Below are positions 24,734 to 32,545 of a stretch of 64,000 bases of DNA, in pieces. The notes beneath the pieces are model-generated. The model was not told where the DNA came from. It worked only from the letters and a program-made list of their open reading frames with translations, and made no database searches. Each line of letters starts with the position of its first letter. Within the stretch, counting starts at the first letter, position 1. The stretch is from Flagellimonas yonaguniensis (GTDB lineage: Bacteria; Bacteroidota; Bacteroidia; Flavobacteriales; Flavobacteriaceae): positions 248,001-312,000 of the forward strand of contig NZ_JARFVB010000004.1 of the NCBI RefSeq assembly GCF_029193885.1, given 5' to 3'. The translations under genes were made by a program, and so were the position numbers.

Positions 24734-25939
24734 ATGAAGCTTTCTTTCTTCCGTAAAAGTAGATTACATTTTTTTGTACTGCTTGCCATTGCTTTTTCTG
24801 CTTGTAAAACTGAAAAAGATACAGAAGCCCCAAATAAAGTAGATGACATTATAGCTTCCATCAAGGAAACTTTTGCCCCTGATAAACGTGTTGCCTTATT
24901 CGACATCGAATCAAAAGAGGATGCCTCTGGATACATTGTAACAGGGAAAACCAATTTGCCCAAAGCTCTCAGTGCACTTCAGGAAGAGCTGGAATCGCAA
25001 CAAATCACATATACGGATAGTATCGAAGTGCTTCCCGAGGCTGAACTGGAAGGAAAAATTTATGGTATCATCAAGCTTTCAGTGGCCAATTTAAGGTCTG
25101 ACCCGTCACATTCGGCCGAAATGGTCACTCAAGGAACCATGGGAATGCCCATCAATGTGTATCAAAAAGAAAGAAGCTGGTATCAAATCCAAACTCCCGA
25201 TCATTATTTGGGCTGGGTGGACAGCGGTGGAATAGCTTTGATGACCAAAGATGAATTTGAGGCATGGCAAGCTTCGGAAAAGTTGATCTATACCAAAACC
25301 TATGGCCACTCCTTCTTGGATGCCGATGAATCATCCCAAGTCGTTTCAGACCTTGTGGCAGGCAATATTTTGAGTTTGATCTCTGATGAAGGTACTTTTT
25401 ATGAAGTAACATATCCTGACGGAAAAAGTGCCTTTGTGCCCAAAGCAGAGGCAACTCCTTATTTGGATTGGAAATCGACATTGGCCTTTACCAAGGAATC
25501 ATTGGTGGAAACATCCAAGACCATGTTGGGGGTTCCCTATATGTGGGGAGGAACTTCCACAAAAGGGGTGGATTGTAGTGGGTTTACCAAAACCGTGTAC
25601 TTTATGAACGGGATGATCATCCCACGGGATGCCTCCCAGCAAATCCACGAAGGAACCCTCATCGACGATTCCAAAGAATTTGACAAACTAGTACCTGGCG
25701 ATTTGCTCTTCTTCGGAAGAAAAGCCACCGAAACAAGTCCTGAGCGCGTGATACATGTGGGAATGTGGATCGGAAACAACGAGTTCATCCATTCTGCCGG
25801 CAATGTCCACATTAGCAGTATGGACAAAAACGCTGAAAATTTTGACGAGTACAATTATAACCGCTACCTGCGAACCAAACGTATTTTGAACGAGACCGAT
25901 GAGGGGTTGATTTACTTAACAAAGAATGAAGTTTTTTAG
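24734..25939 (+). CDS. NlpC/P60 murein endopeptidase lipoprotein with SH3 domains
   Basis: About 401 residues. The lipobox is FSAC (Cys24). Two SH3-like regions (about 105-170 and 185-245) precede an NlpC/P60 domain with the catalytic triad Cys281 (GVDCSGF), His341 (RVIHVGMW) and His353 (EFIHSAG). This architecture is that of YkfC-like enzymes, which cut the D-Glu-diamino acid bond of murein peptides with a free N-terminal L-Ala. The released L-Ala-D-Glu fits the epimerase two genes upstream. I chose the ATG at 24734, where the lipoprotein signal begins. Confidence 0.92.
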   Translation: MKLSFFRKSRLHFFVLLAIAFSACKTEKDTEAPNKVDDIIASIKETFAPDKRVALFDIESKEDASGYIVTGKTNLPKALSALQEELESQQITYTDSIEVLPEAELEGKIYGIIKLSVANLRSDPSHSAEMVTQGTMGMPINVYQKERSWYQIQTPDHYLGWVDSGGIALMTKDEFEAWQASEKLIYTKTYGHSFLDADESSQVVSDLVAGNILSLISDEGTFYEVTYPDGKSAFVPKAEATPYLDWKSTLAFTKESLVETSKTMLGVPYMWGGTSTKGVDCSGFTKTVYFMNGMIIPRDASQQIHEGTLIDDSKEFDKLVPGDLLFFGRKATETSPERVIHVGMWIGNNEFIHSAGNVHISSMDKNAENFDEYNYNRYLRTKRILNETDEGLIYLTKNEVF

Positions 25940-26102
25940 ATCGAACTCCTGCAAATCACTTATCAAAACAATGAAATTATATTTTTCATAAAAAAAGTAC
26001 TCTTAAAGTGAAACAACCTGATTTTTAAGTACTCTAAATTTAATATTGTTAAAATTTATTCTTACCTTTTAGATATTCTAACAATATTAAAAGTAGGGCA
26101 TT

Positions 26103-26546
26103 ATGAAAAAATCGGTTTTACTTTTCACCATCATTTTTGTTTTCTTGATTGCGGGAAGCTTTACGGAACACGACCCAACAAAACCAACCATAAAAGGAAC
26201 TTGGGAACTACAGAGTTTTTATAACTATGACGGGGAAAACGTTATAGATACCATTGAAAAATCAGATGGATATAGGCAGGTCAAAATGTATTCCAAAGAG
26301 AAGATCATGTGGACCCGATATGTACCGGATGACCCCAATGGAAGGTTCGGATATGGTTCGTACAGGGTAACGGATAACTCCTTGATAGAGGTAATCGAAT
26401 ATGGTGATGACAATATGATGAAGGCACTGGATACCATGCGGAATTTTACGTTTGAGCTTGTGCTAAAAGAAGACACATTCAGTCAAATAACTGTTGACGC
26501 GGATGGAAACAGAACTTTTTCAGAGAATTACAAGCGGATTGATTAA
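26103..26546 (+). CDS. Secreted lipocalin-like protein of unknown function
   Basis: A 147-residue protein with a signal sequence (MKKSVLLFTIIFVFLIAGSFTE) and a strand-rich body: KGTWELQSFYNYDGENV, RQVKMYSKEKIMWTRYV, GYGSYRVTDNSLIEVIEYG, and FELVLKEDTFSQITVD. The G-x-W start and alternating strands resemble small lipocalin-like domains of Bacteroidota. No known binding site can be assigned. It is a single-gene unit with a shared terminator at 26566-26590. Confidence 0.75.
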   Translation: MKKSVLLFTIIFVFLIAGSFTEHDPTKPTIKGTWELQSFYNYDGENVIDTIEKSDGYRQVKMYSKEKIMWTRYVPDDPNGRFGYGSYRVTDNSLIEVIEYGDDNMMKALDTMRNFTFELVLKEDTFSQITVDADGNRTFSENYKRID

Positions 26547-26565
26547 TTACAATCAACAAAAAAAG

Positions 26566-26590
26566 CACTGAAATTTCAGTGCTTTTTTTG
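26566..26590. terminator. Bidirectional terminator between the lipocalin-like gene and trxB
   Basis: A near-perfect palindrome (AGCACTGAAA/TTTCAGTGCT) is flanked by an A run on the left and a T run on the right, so it serves the convergent genes on both strands. Confidence 0.9.
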
Positions 26591-26612
26591 TTGATTGTAC
26601 TTGTTGTATTAT

Positions 26613-27581
26613 TTATGAAGCCAACATTTCTTTACTCTCTACCGATGCTAGATAGCGCTCTGCATCCAAAGCTGCCATACATCCTGTACCTGCAGCAGTA
26701 ACTGCCTGTCGGTAAATTTTGTCTTGGGCATCACCACTGGCAAAAACACCAGGTTTATTTGTTTTCGTGGATTTAGGTTGGGTAATTATATAACCTGTTT
26801 CATCCATATCCAACTGTCCCTTAAATACATCGGTATTGGGTTTGTGACCAATCGCAATGAACAATCCGGTAACTGGGATTTCCTCTTTCTCACCGGTCTG
26901 ATTGTTCACAGTTCTAATACCTTCCACCACTTGGTCTCCCAATACTTCATCAATTTCGGTGTTGTACTTGATTTCAATATTGTCAATGCTGTTCACTCTA
27001 TGCTGCATCGCTTTGGAAGCCCTCATGTAATCCTTGCGAACCAACATGGTTACCTTATTACATATATTCGCCAAGTATGATGCCTCTTCCGCAGCAGTAT
27101 CCCCTGCCCCAACGATGGCCACATCCTGACCTTTATAGAAAAATCCATCACAAACGGCACAGGCCGATACACCACCTCCCCTTAAGCGTTGCTCGCTGGG
27201 CAAGTTCAAATATTTGGCTGAAGCTCCAGTAGAAATGATCACGGTTTCGGCTTCCAATTCAATTGATTCATCTACGGTTACCTTGTGTATCCCACCTACT
27301 TCGTCGCTCAATTCCACAGCGGTGACCATTCCTATTCGTACTTCGGTGCCAAACCGTTCCGCTTGTTGTTGCAATTGCATCATCATGGCAGGTCCATCAA
27401 TACCTTCTGGATACCCTGGAAAGTTATCCACCTCGGTTGTTGTGGTCAACTGCCCACCAGGTTCCATTCCTGTATATAAAACTGGTTTTAAATCCGCTCT
27501 AGAAGCATAAATGGCCGCAGTATAGCCTGCAGGTCCTGATCCAATAATCAATGTTTTGATTCTTTCCACTTGTTCTGACAT
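26613..27581 (-). CDS. trxB: Thioredoxin-disulfide reductase
   Basis: A 322-residue flavoenzyme that transfers electrons from NADPH to thioredoxin. It has the FAD motif GSGPAGYTAAIYASRA near residue 14, the redox-active CAVC (about 141-144), the NADPH motif GAGDTAAEEA (about 162), and the FASGDAQD segment. Length is normal. A -7-like TACTTTTG element at 27610-27617 lies 29 bp ahead of the start. Relevant partners for oxidative stress in this window include OxyR, but thioredoxin itself is not here. Confidence 0.97.
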   Translation of the reverse strand: MSEQVERIKTLIIGSGPAGYTAAIYASRADLKPVLYTGMEPGGQLTTTTEVDNFPGYPEGIDGPAMMMQLQQQAERFGTEVRIGMVTAVELSDEVGGIHKVTVDESIELEAETVIISTGASAKYLNLPSEQRLRGGGVSACAVCDGFFYKGQDVAIVGAGDTAAEEASYLANICNKVTMLVRKDYMRASKAMQHRVNSIDNIEIKYNTEIDEVLGDQVVEGIRTVNNQTGEKEEIPVTGLFIAIGHKPNTDVFKGQLDMDETGYIITQPKSTKTNKPGVFASGDAQDKIYRQAVTAAGTGCMAALDAERYLASVESKEMLAS

Positions 27582-27609
27582 ATAAATCTTCTCCTGAAAT
27601 GTTACATTA

Positions 27610-27617
27610 CAAAAGTA
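27610..27617 (-). promoter_or_regulatory. -7 promoter element of trxB
   Basis: The minus strand reads TACTTTTG, a perfect TAnnTTTG box 29 bp ahead of the trxB start. No TTG occurs at the standard distance, so the -33 element is missing or degenerate. Confidence 0.5.
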
Positions 27618-27712
27618 GGTTTTTTGTCCAAAAACTTACACCCTTGATTTTTCTGGTTTTCTTAAAAGATGTGAACAATTGTGAATGATCGACGACTGGA
27701 ATGTGGTCCAAA

Positions 27713-27945
27713 TAAAAAAGAGCCGTTAAAAACAGCTCTTTTCCGAAAAAGTAGGTCAAATTTATGGGAACATAATTTGATCTTAGAAAACCGTTACAAC
27801 CAAGGGGCTCAACCTCAAAAACCCCTTGGAGCAACGTAAACCTTAATTGTAAATAAGATATTAGGTAAAGAACACAAAGTACCTTATAATCACCCCAATC
27901 TTATTCTAAGGTTTTTTAACGTAAGCAGTTATGCTTTTGTTATCT
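27713..27945 (-). ncRNA. Candidate structured non-coding RNA between the rimK operon and trxB
   Basis: A 541-bp gene-free gap (27582-28122) holds four nested or consecutive hairpins within about 200 bp. They are 27838-27914 (AAACCTTA and ATAAGAT arms with an inner AGGTA/TACCT hairpin), 27792-27836 (8-bp CCAAGGGG/CCCCTTGG plus CGTT/AACG), 27756-27780 (TCAAATT/AATTTGA), and 27716-27742 (AAAAGAGC/GCTCTTTT). On the minus strand the last is followed by a T run, like a terminator, and a -7 box TATGTTTG lies at 27957-27950. This suggests a transcript of about 230 nt. No known family could be assigned. The rest of the gap shows nothing further. Confidence 0.4.
27716..27742 (-). terminator. Terminator-like hairpin at the 3' end of the candidate RNA
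   Basis: The 8-bp stem AAAAGAGC/GCTCTTTT has an 11-nt loop. On the minus strand it ends in six T residues; on the plus strand it ends in only four T residues followed by CCG, so minus is the favoured direction. Confidence 0.6.
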
Positions 27946-27949
27946 GAGA

Positions 27950-27957
27950 CAAACATA
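27950..27957 (-). promoter_or_regulatory. -7 promoter element of the candidate RNA
   Basis: The minus strand reads TATGTTTG, the same box as at speA and the DUF2975 gene. The nearest upstream TTG is 27 bp away, longer than the usual 17-23. Confidence 0.35.
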
Positions 27958-28122
27958 CTATTGTCTTTTGATTCTTAAGGGGTACAATTAACCAATGGGG
28001 CTTCTCCGTTAACGGATGCCCGTTTTCAATTTATATTCGTGTTTTTGGGGGCTTGTGTAAGAAAATATATATAAAAATATATAATTTGTTGAATTTCAAT
28101 AACTTACAAAATATCTGGGGAT

Positions 28123-29493
28123 TTATTGCTTGTATTTCAGCTTTTTCTCGATGGTTTCTATCATTACGTTCGCAATGTCCTTTCCTGTGGTATTCTCGAT
28201 ACCTTGAAGTCCCGGTGAAGAATTTACTTCCAATAGCAAGGGTCCTTTGTTGGAACGGATCAAATCAACTCCCGCAACATCCAAATTGAACACTTTGGCA
28301 GATTTGATGGCCAGTTTTCGCTCTTCGGGGGTTATCTTAACCTTTGATGCCGCCCCTCCTTGGTGAATATTGGCCCTAAACTCCCCTTTTTGTGCAGTAC
28401 GCTGCATGGAAGCCACTACTTTTCCATTTACCACAAAACAACGGATGTCATGACCGTTGGCTTCTTTTATGAATTCTTGCACCAAAATATTGGTCTGTAC
28501 ACTTTTAAAAGCATTGATCACACTCTCCGCTGCCTTATTGGTCTCGGCGAGGACCACCCCTTTTCCTTGTGTACTTTCGAGTAGCTTAATGATCAATGGT
28601 GCACCGCTGACCATACGGATCAGGTCCTTCGTGTCCATTGGGGATTTGGCAAATCCTGTAGTGGGTATATGAATATCATTTTTGGAAAATAATTGGGAGG
28701 CAAAAAGCTTATCCCTAGATCTACCAATGGAATCGGCCGAGTTTAAGCAGTACACCCCCAAGGTATCAAACTGTCTAAGTAAAGCACAACCATAAAAAGT
28801 AACGGCGGGTTTGATTCTTGGAATTACCGCATCAAACTTATCCAAAATATTACCGCCACGATATCTTATTTCAGGGGTTGCGGCATCCAATTTCATGTAA
28901 ACGTGCTCCACATTCAGGAAAACCACTTTATGGCCACGCATTTCTCCAGCCTCAATAATTCTCTTGTTACTGTAAAGGTTAGGATTACTAGCTAATAAGC
29001 CTATTCTTAAGCCTTTCTTCTCGGTAGTGTATGGCTTATATTTTTCTTCCAGTTGTTCATCTGTGATATCCCCTTGGATAAAACTTTGCGACGGGTCAAC
29101 CAAATACCTTTCATTCATCGCCTCACGTCCCAACAGCATGCGATATTCCATCGTATCCCTATTGGCCAAGGTGAGCTCTATTTCGAACACATTGCCAGCG
29201 ATGTTCACATTGGTCTTGATCACAGGACGTTCTTCCGAAATACCTTGCGAACTCTTTACATATCGCACATCCACCAGTTTGGCTTGGCATAAAATCGATA
29301 TGCTTCTATTGTCTTGAACGGGGTTGACCTCAAACCGTACCCACTCTTCCAATCCTTTTGTGAAAATTTTAATCTTACTGGCCTGAATGGATGATGTTTT
29401 TGCTCCAGAATCCACTCTGGCCTTGATGGCCGGGATTCTTAAATCATCAAATTGGCACCATTCTTCGTTACCCAATATTTTAAAATCGCTCAA
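28123..29493 (-). CDS. rimK: RimB-RimK fusion: retropepsin-like domain plus ATP-grasp glutamate ligase
   Basis: A 456-residue two-domain protein. Residues about 1-140 form an aspartic-protease-like domain (formerly 'ATP-dependent zinc protease', RimB) with DSGAKTSSI at Asp28. Residues about 160-456 are a RimK ATP-grasp ligase: [38 protein letters not shown]-site [33 protein letters not shown], and [11 protein letters not shown]. RimK adds Glu residues to the C-terminus of ribosomal protein S6 in proteobacteria; the target here is unproven. It is the last gene of the polyamine operon, 13 bp after the RMD1-like gene. Confidence 0.92.
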   Translation of the reverse strand: MSDFKILGNEEWCQFDDLRIPAIKARVDSGAKTSSIQASKIKIFTKGLEEWVRFEVNPVQDNRSISILCQAKLVDVRYVKSSQGISEERPVIKTNVNIAGNVFEIELTLANRDTMEYRMLLGREAMNERYLVDPSQSFIQGDITDEQLEEKYKPYTTEKKGLRIGLLASNPNLYSNKRIIEAGEMRGHKVVFLNVEHVYMKLDAATPEIRYRGGNILDKFDAVIPRIKPAVTFYGCALLRQFDTLGVYCLNSADSIGRSRDKLFASQLFSKNDIHIPTTGFAKSPMDTKDLIRMVSGAPLIIKLLESTQGKGVVLAETNKAAESVINAFKSVQTNILVQEFIKEANGHDIRCFVVNGKVVASMQRTAQKGEFRANIHQGGAASKVKITPEERKLAIKSAKVFNLDVAGVDLIRSNKGPLLLEVNSSPGLQGIENTTGKDIANVMIETIEKKLKYKQ

Positions 29494-29506
29494 AACAAAT
29501 ATGTAT

Positions 29507-30292
29507 TTAACTGATTAATCGCATAATGAACAAGTCCACGACCTCGACCAAAATCAAAATAATAATGATCCACTCGAGCCTACTACTTTCCCTATGGTCC
29601 ATAATATTCATGAACAAACTAAGGTTTTCCTTAATCACTACACCCTGTTCTTTTATGTTTCGGTATCGTTCCTTAAGATCAAAAATCTGTTTTAGACCTT
29701 TGTCCAATCGGTCGAGTTCCAAATCTTCCCACACTACTTCGTGGGAATCAAAAATATAGAGGTTTTCAGAAATCTGGTTGTTAATGTTCAACACTTTTGC
29801 AATGTGTTTTTTCAACTTCTTCCCTCCTATGTCCAACTTTCCATTTTTTTCCAGATAGGTGGTGTGCTGACGTGTCTCCTTCATCGCCTGTTCCGACAAT
29901 CCGGCAAAATAATCCAAGGCCACGGATTGCGATAAATGCAACAATCCCAATCGGATACCTTCCACATTGGATTTTGGCAGTATTACCTTATCCTGATCAA
30001 TAATCGATTTCTCGCTGTCCGATATCAATTCCATTTCCATGGTCTCGGTAATGTCAGACTGCCTCCACTCTTCACAAAATGGCTTGATTTCCATCAAAAG
30101 TTGGGATATCTCTGCTTCGCTGTATTCAAAAAAGGAAACAACACCATATCTGAAGATATAAAGGTAACGTGATGCATCGGAATAAAAAAGCTCATCCCTA
30201 TCGCCATAAATCAATTCCTTGTTCAGAGCTCTACGACAGGCAAGTATATTGATGCTTGCCGCCAAGTGAAGTGCCATTGCCTTTGATTCCAT
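29507..30292 (-). CDS. RMD1/DUF155-family membrane-anchored protein
   Basis: A 261-residue protein of the RMD1/DUF155 family: [31 protein letters not shown] near residue 29, [22 protein letters not shown] (about 125), a helical segment, and a single C-terminal membrane anchor ([17 protein letters not shown]). Eukaryotic members are mitochondrial membrane proteins involved in translation of mitochondrial products; bacterial roles are unknown. It is 22 bp downstream of the small acidic protein and 13 bp upstream of rimK in the polyamine operon. Confidence 0.88.
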   Translation of the reverse strand: MESKAMALHLAASINILACRRALNKELIYGDRDELFYSDASRYLYIFRYGVVSFFEYSEAEISQLLMEIKPFCEEWRQSDITETMEMELISDSEKSIIDQDKVILPKSNVEGIRLGLLHLSQSVALDYFAGLSEQAMKETRQHTTYLEKNGKLDIGGKKLKKHIAKVLNINNQISENLYIFDSHEVVWEDLELDRLDKGLKQIFDLKERYRNIKEQGVVIKENLSLFMNIMDHRESSRLEWIIIILILVEVVDLFIMRLIS

Positions 30293-30314
30293 TAGTATAG
30301 ATTAGGCGATTAAT

Positions 30315-30623
30315 CTATTCTTCCTCGGAAGCTTCCAACTCGTCGGTATCCAAACCAGAATCTTCGTTGTCGTCGCTGTCCGAGTCGTCAAAATCTTCCA
30401 TGGCCATGACCAAACGCTTACTTACCTTAACCAAATATGCGGTATTCTCTGTTCTAACCTCTACGCACTCCACTACCTCGTTGTTGGCGTTTCTGTACGT
30501 AACAATGTCATCATCATCGTAACCATCGGGAAATTTTTCCACAAGAAGGTTGAGCATGGTATTGTCCAACTTTTTGTAATCCACGATTACTCTTTTTAAA
30601 ACTGTTGTTTGTCCCTTTCTCAT
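30315..30623 (-). CDS. Small protein with highly acidic C-terminal tail
   Basis: A 102-residue protein starting MRKGQTTVLKRVIVDYKKL. The folded part (1-75) contains LVEKFPDGYDDDDIVTYRN and VVECVEVRTENTAYLVKVSKRL; the last 27 residues are almost all Asp, Glu and Ser and end in SEEE. Similar flavobacterial proteins are sometimes labelled 'DNA primase', which I see no support for. The frame is open to 30803 but overlaps the DHS-like gene; the ATG at 30623 leaves a 2-bp gap. It ends like the S6 tail that RimK extends, and sits two genes before rimK. Confidence 0.82.
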   Translation of the reverse strand: MRKGQTTVLKRVIVDYKKLDNTMLNLLVEKFPDGYDDDDIVTYRNANNEVVECVEVRTENTAYLVKVSKRLVMAMEDFDDSDSDDNEDSGLDTDELEASEEE

Positions 30624-30625
30624 GG

Positions 30626-31600
30626 TTACATGTCTAATAGATAAGCAAAAATCAGGGGTGCCACAATGGTCGCATCCGATTCTACAATGAATTTGGGCGT
30701 ATCGACATCCAGTTTGCCCCAAGTTATTTTCTCGTTGGGAACTGCTCCCGAATAGGAACCATAACTGGTGGTGGAATCGCTGATTTGGCAGAAGTAGCTC
30801 CAAAACGGAGTATTAGTCTGCTCCAAATCTTGATACAACATGGGCACCACGCAGATAGGAAAGTCCCCGGCAATACCACCTCCAATCTGGAAGAATCCTA
30901 TGCCCTTCTCCGAGTTTTTGGAATACCAATCGGCCAAAAAGGTCATATATTCAATACCCGACTTAACCGTACTGGCCTTTAGCTCGCCTTTGATCACGTA
31001 GCTGGCAAAAATATTACCCATAGTGCTATCTTCCCAACCAGGAACCACAATGGGCAAATTCTTCTGTGCCGCAGCGTACATCCAAGAATCCTTGATTTCG
31101 ATTTCGTAATACTGCTCCAAAACCCCCGAAAGCAACAATTTGTACATAAACTCATGTGGAAAATAGCGTTCTCCTTTTTCGTCTGCTTCTTTCCAGATGT
31201 CGTAAATGTGTTTCTGCAACCTTCGAAAAGCTTCTTCCTCGGGAATACAGGTATCGGTAACACGGTTAAGACCATTTTCCAACAAATCCCATTCCTCCTG
31301 GGGAGTCAAATCCCTGTAGTTGGGAACACGCTTGTAGTGCGAATGTGCCACAAGGTTCATCAAATCCTCTTCGAGGTTGGCTCCTGTGCAGGATACAATA
31401 TGAACTTTGTCGGTACGGATAATTTCCGCGAATATTTTGCCCAGTTCTGCTGTACTCATGGCGCCTGCCAAGGACACCAACATTTTGGACCCCTTGTTCA
31501 GTTGGTCTTCGTAGCCTTTTGCGGCATCTACCAAAGCGGCCGAATTAAAGTGCAAAAAATATTTTTGTATGAATTGTGATATTTCTCCTTTGTTACTCAT
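30626..31600 (-). CDS. Deoxyhypusine-synthase-like protein lacking the catalytic lysine
   Basis: A 324-residue deoxyhypusine synthase homologue. NAD-site segments are recognisable (SLAGAMSTAELG, CTGANLEEDLMNLVAHS, FQIGGGIAGDFPI, WGKLDVD, VESDATIVAPL). In eukaryotic enzymes the motif GGGVVK carries the Lys that forms the covalent aminobutyl intermediate; here GGG (240-242) is followed by Ile-Ala-Gly, so the Lys is missing. Bacteria lack eIF5A. Relatives have been proposed to make homospermidine or other polyamines; with agmatinase and arginine decarboxylase upstream, an agmatine- or putrescine-using enzyme is likely. The reaction is unproven. Confidence 0.92.
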   Translation of the reverse strand: MSNKGEISQFIQKYFLHFNSAALVDAAKGYEDQLNKGSKMLVSLAGAMSTAELGKIFAEIIRTDKVHIVSCTGANLEEDLMNLVAHSHYKRVPNYRDLTPQEEWDLLENGLNRVTDTCIPEEEAFRRLQKHIYDIWKEADEKGERYFPHEFMYKLLLSGVLEQYYEIEIKDSWMYAAAQKNLPIVVPGWEDSTMGNIFASYVIKGELKASTVKSGIEYMTFLADWYSKNSEKGIGFFQIGGGIAGDFPICVVPMLYQDLEQTNTPFWSYFCQISDSTTSYGSYSGAVPNEKITWGKLDVDTPKFIVESDATIVAPLIFAYLLDM

Positions 31601-31652
31601 TGTAATTAATATGTTTTTGGAATTTTTGAAGTAGCTGTGTTTGCTTCAAGCT

Positions 31653-32525
31653 TTATTCCGTAAAATCGTTGTTATCTGAAAATTTATAGTTCAACATTTT
31701 ATAGTAGAGTTTGGCTGCCAAGAAATCGGAGGACCTATCAATATCATTCGGACATAGCTCCACAATATCAAAACCAACCACGTTCTTTTCTCTGAAAACC
31801 CTACGTAAAAAGTCCAAAGTCTCGTACCAGAACAGACCTCCTGGCTCCGGTGTTCCGGTTGATGGCAAAATAGAGGGGTCAAAAGCGTCCAAATCAAATG
31901 TGATGTAAACATTGTCCGTCATCAAATCCAAGGCGGAATCCATCCAAAAATCATCGGAAATCATCTCATGGGCAAAAAACACTCGGTCTTTGTCCATCAC
32001 CAATGTTTCGGTGTAATCCATGCTTCTTATTCCCACTTGTAACAAATTGGTGGTCTCGTTGGCTTCGTACAATGCGCAGGCGTGGTTGTATTTTGTACCC
32101 CCGTATTCCTTGCGCAGATCGGCATGCGCATCAATCTGAAGTACCGTTAGGCCTTCAAAGCATTCATTAAAAGCTCTTATCGCACCTATAGAAATGGAAT
32201 GTTCCCCTCCTATCATCGTTACCAACTTGTTGCGGTTGATGTATTCTTTCACGGTCTTGTGAACCGCTTCCACCATGGCATCCGGTGTTTCAAAACCATC
32301 AAGGGAATCTGCCAAATAAACTCCCTGCTTATAAACTTCGCTATCGGTTTCTATATCGTAAACCTCCATGTTTTCCGAGGCTTCCAAGAAGGCTTCCGGA
32401 CCATTGTCCGCACCTTTCCCCCAAGTACTTGTACCATCATAAGGAACTGGCAACAATACTACTTTTGCCTTTTCGGGCGAGCCGTATTCCTTTGGAATAC
32501 CAGCGTATGTTCTTTCTGTTTTCAT
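31653..32525 (-). CDS. speB: Agmatinase
   Basis: A 290-residue ureohydrolase with the binuclear manganese motifs GGEHS (Asp/His set), DAHADLR, and FDLDAFDPS followed by GTPEPGG. It converts agmatine to putrescine and urea. It lies 20 bp downstream of the arginine decarboxylase gene and 52 bp upstream of the DHS-like gene, so the agmatine made by the former is its obvious substrate. N-terminal lead-in VVLLPVPYDGTSTWGKGAD is typical. Confidence 0.95.
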   Translation of the reverse strand: MKTERTYAGIPKEYGSPEKAKVVLLPVPYDGTSTWGKGADNGPEAFLEASENMEVYDIETDSEVYKQGVYLADSLDGFETPDAMVEAVHKTVKEYINRNKLVTMIGGEHSISIGAIRAFNECFEGLTVLQIDAHADLRKEYGGTKYNHACALYEANETTNLLQVGIRSMDYTETLVMDKDRVFFAHEMISDDFWMDSALDLMTDNVYITFDLDAFDPSILPSTGTPEPGGLFWYETLDFLRRVFREKNVVGFDIVELCPNDIDRSSDFLAAKLYYKMLNYKFSDNNDFTE

Positions 32526-32545
32526 TTTTTTAAATACTTCCTTTT

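Noticed and set aside
27607-27834. 75-codon minus-strand frame in the candidate RNA region
   Set aside because: It runs through three hairpins and has no protein-like pattern; the RNA explanation is better.
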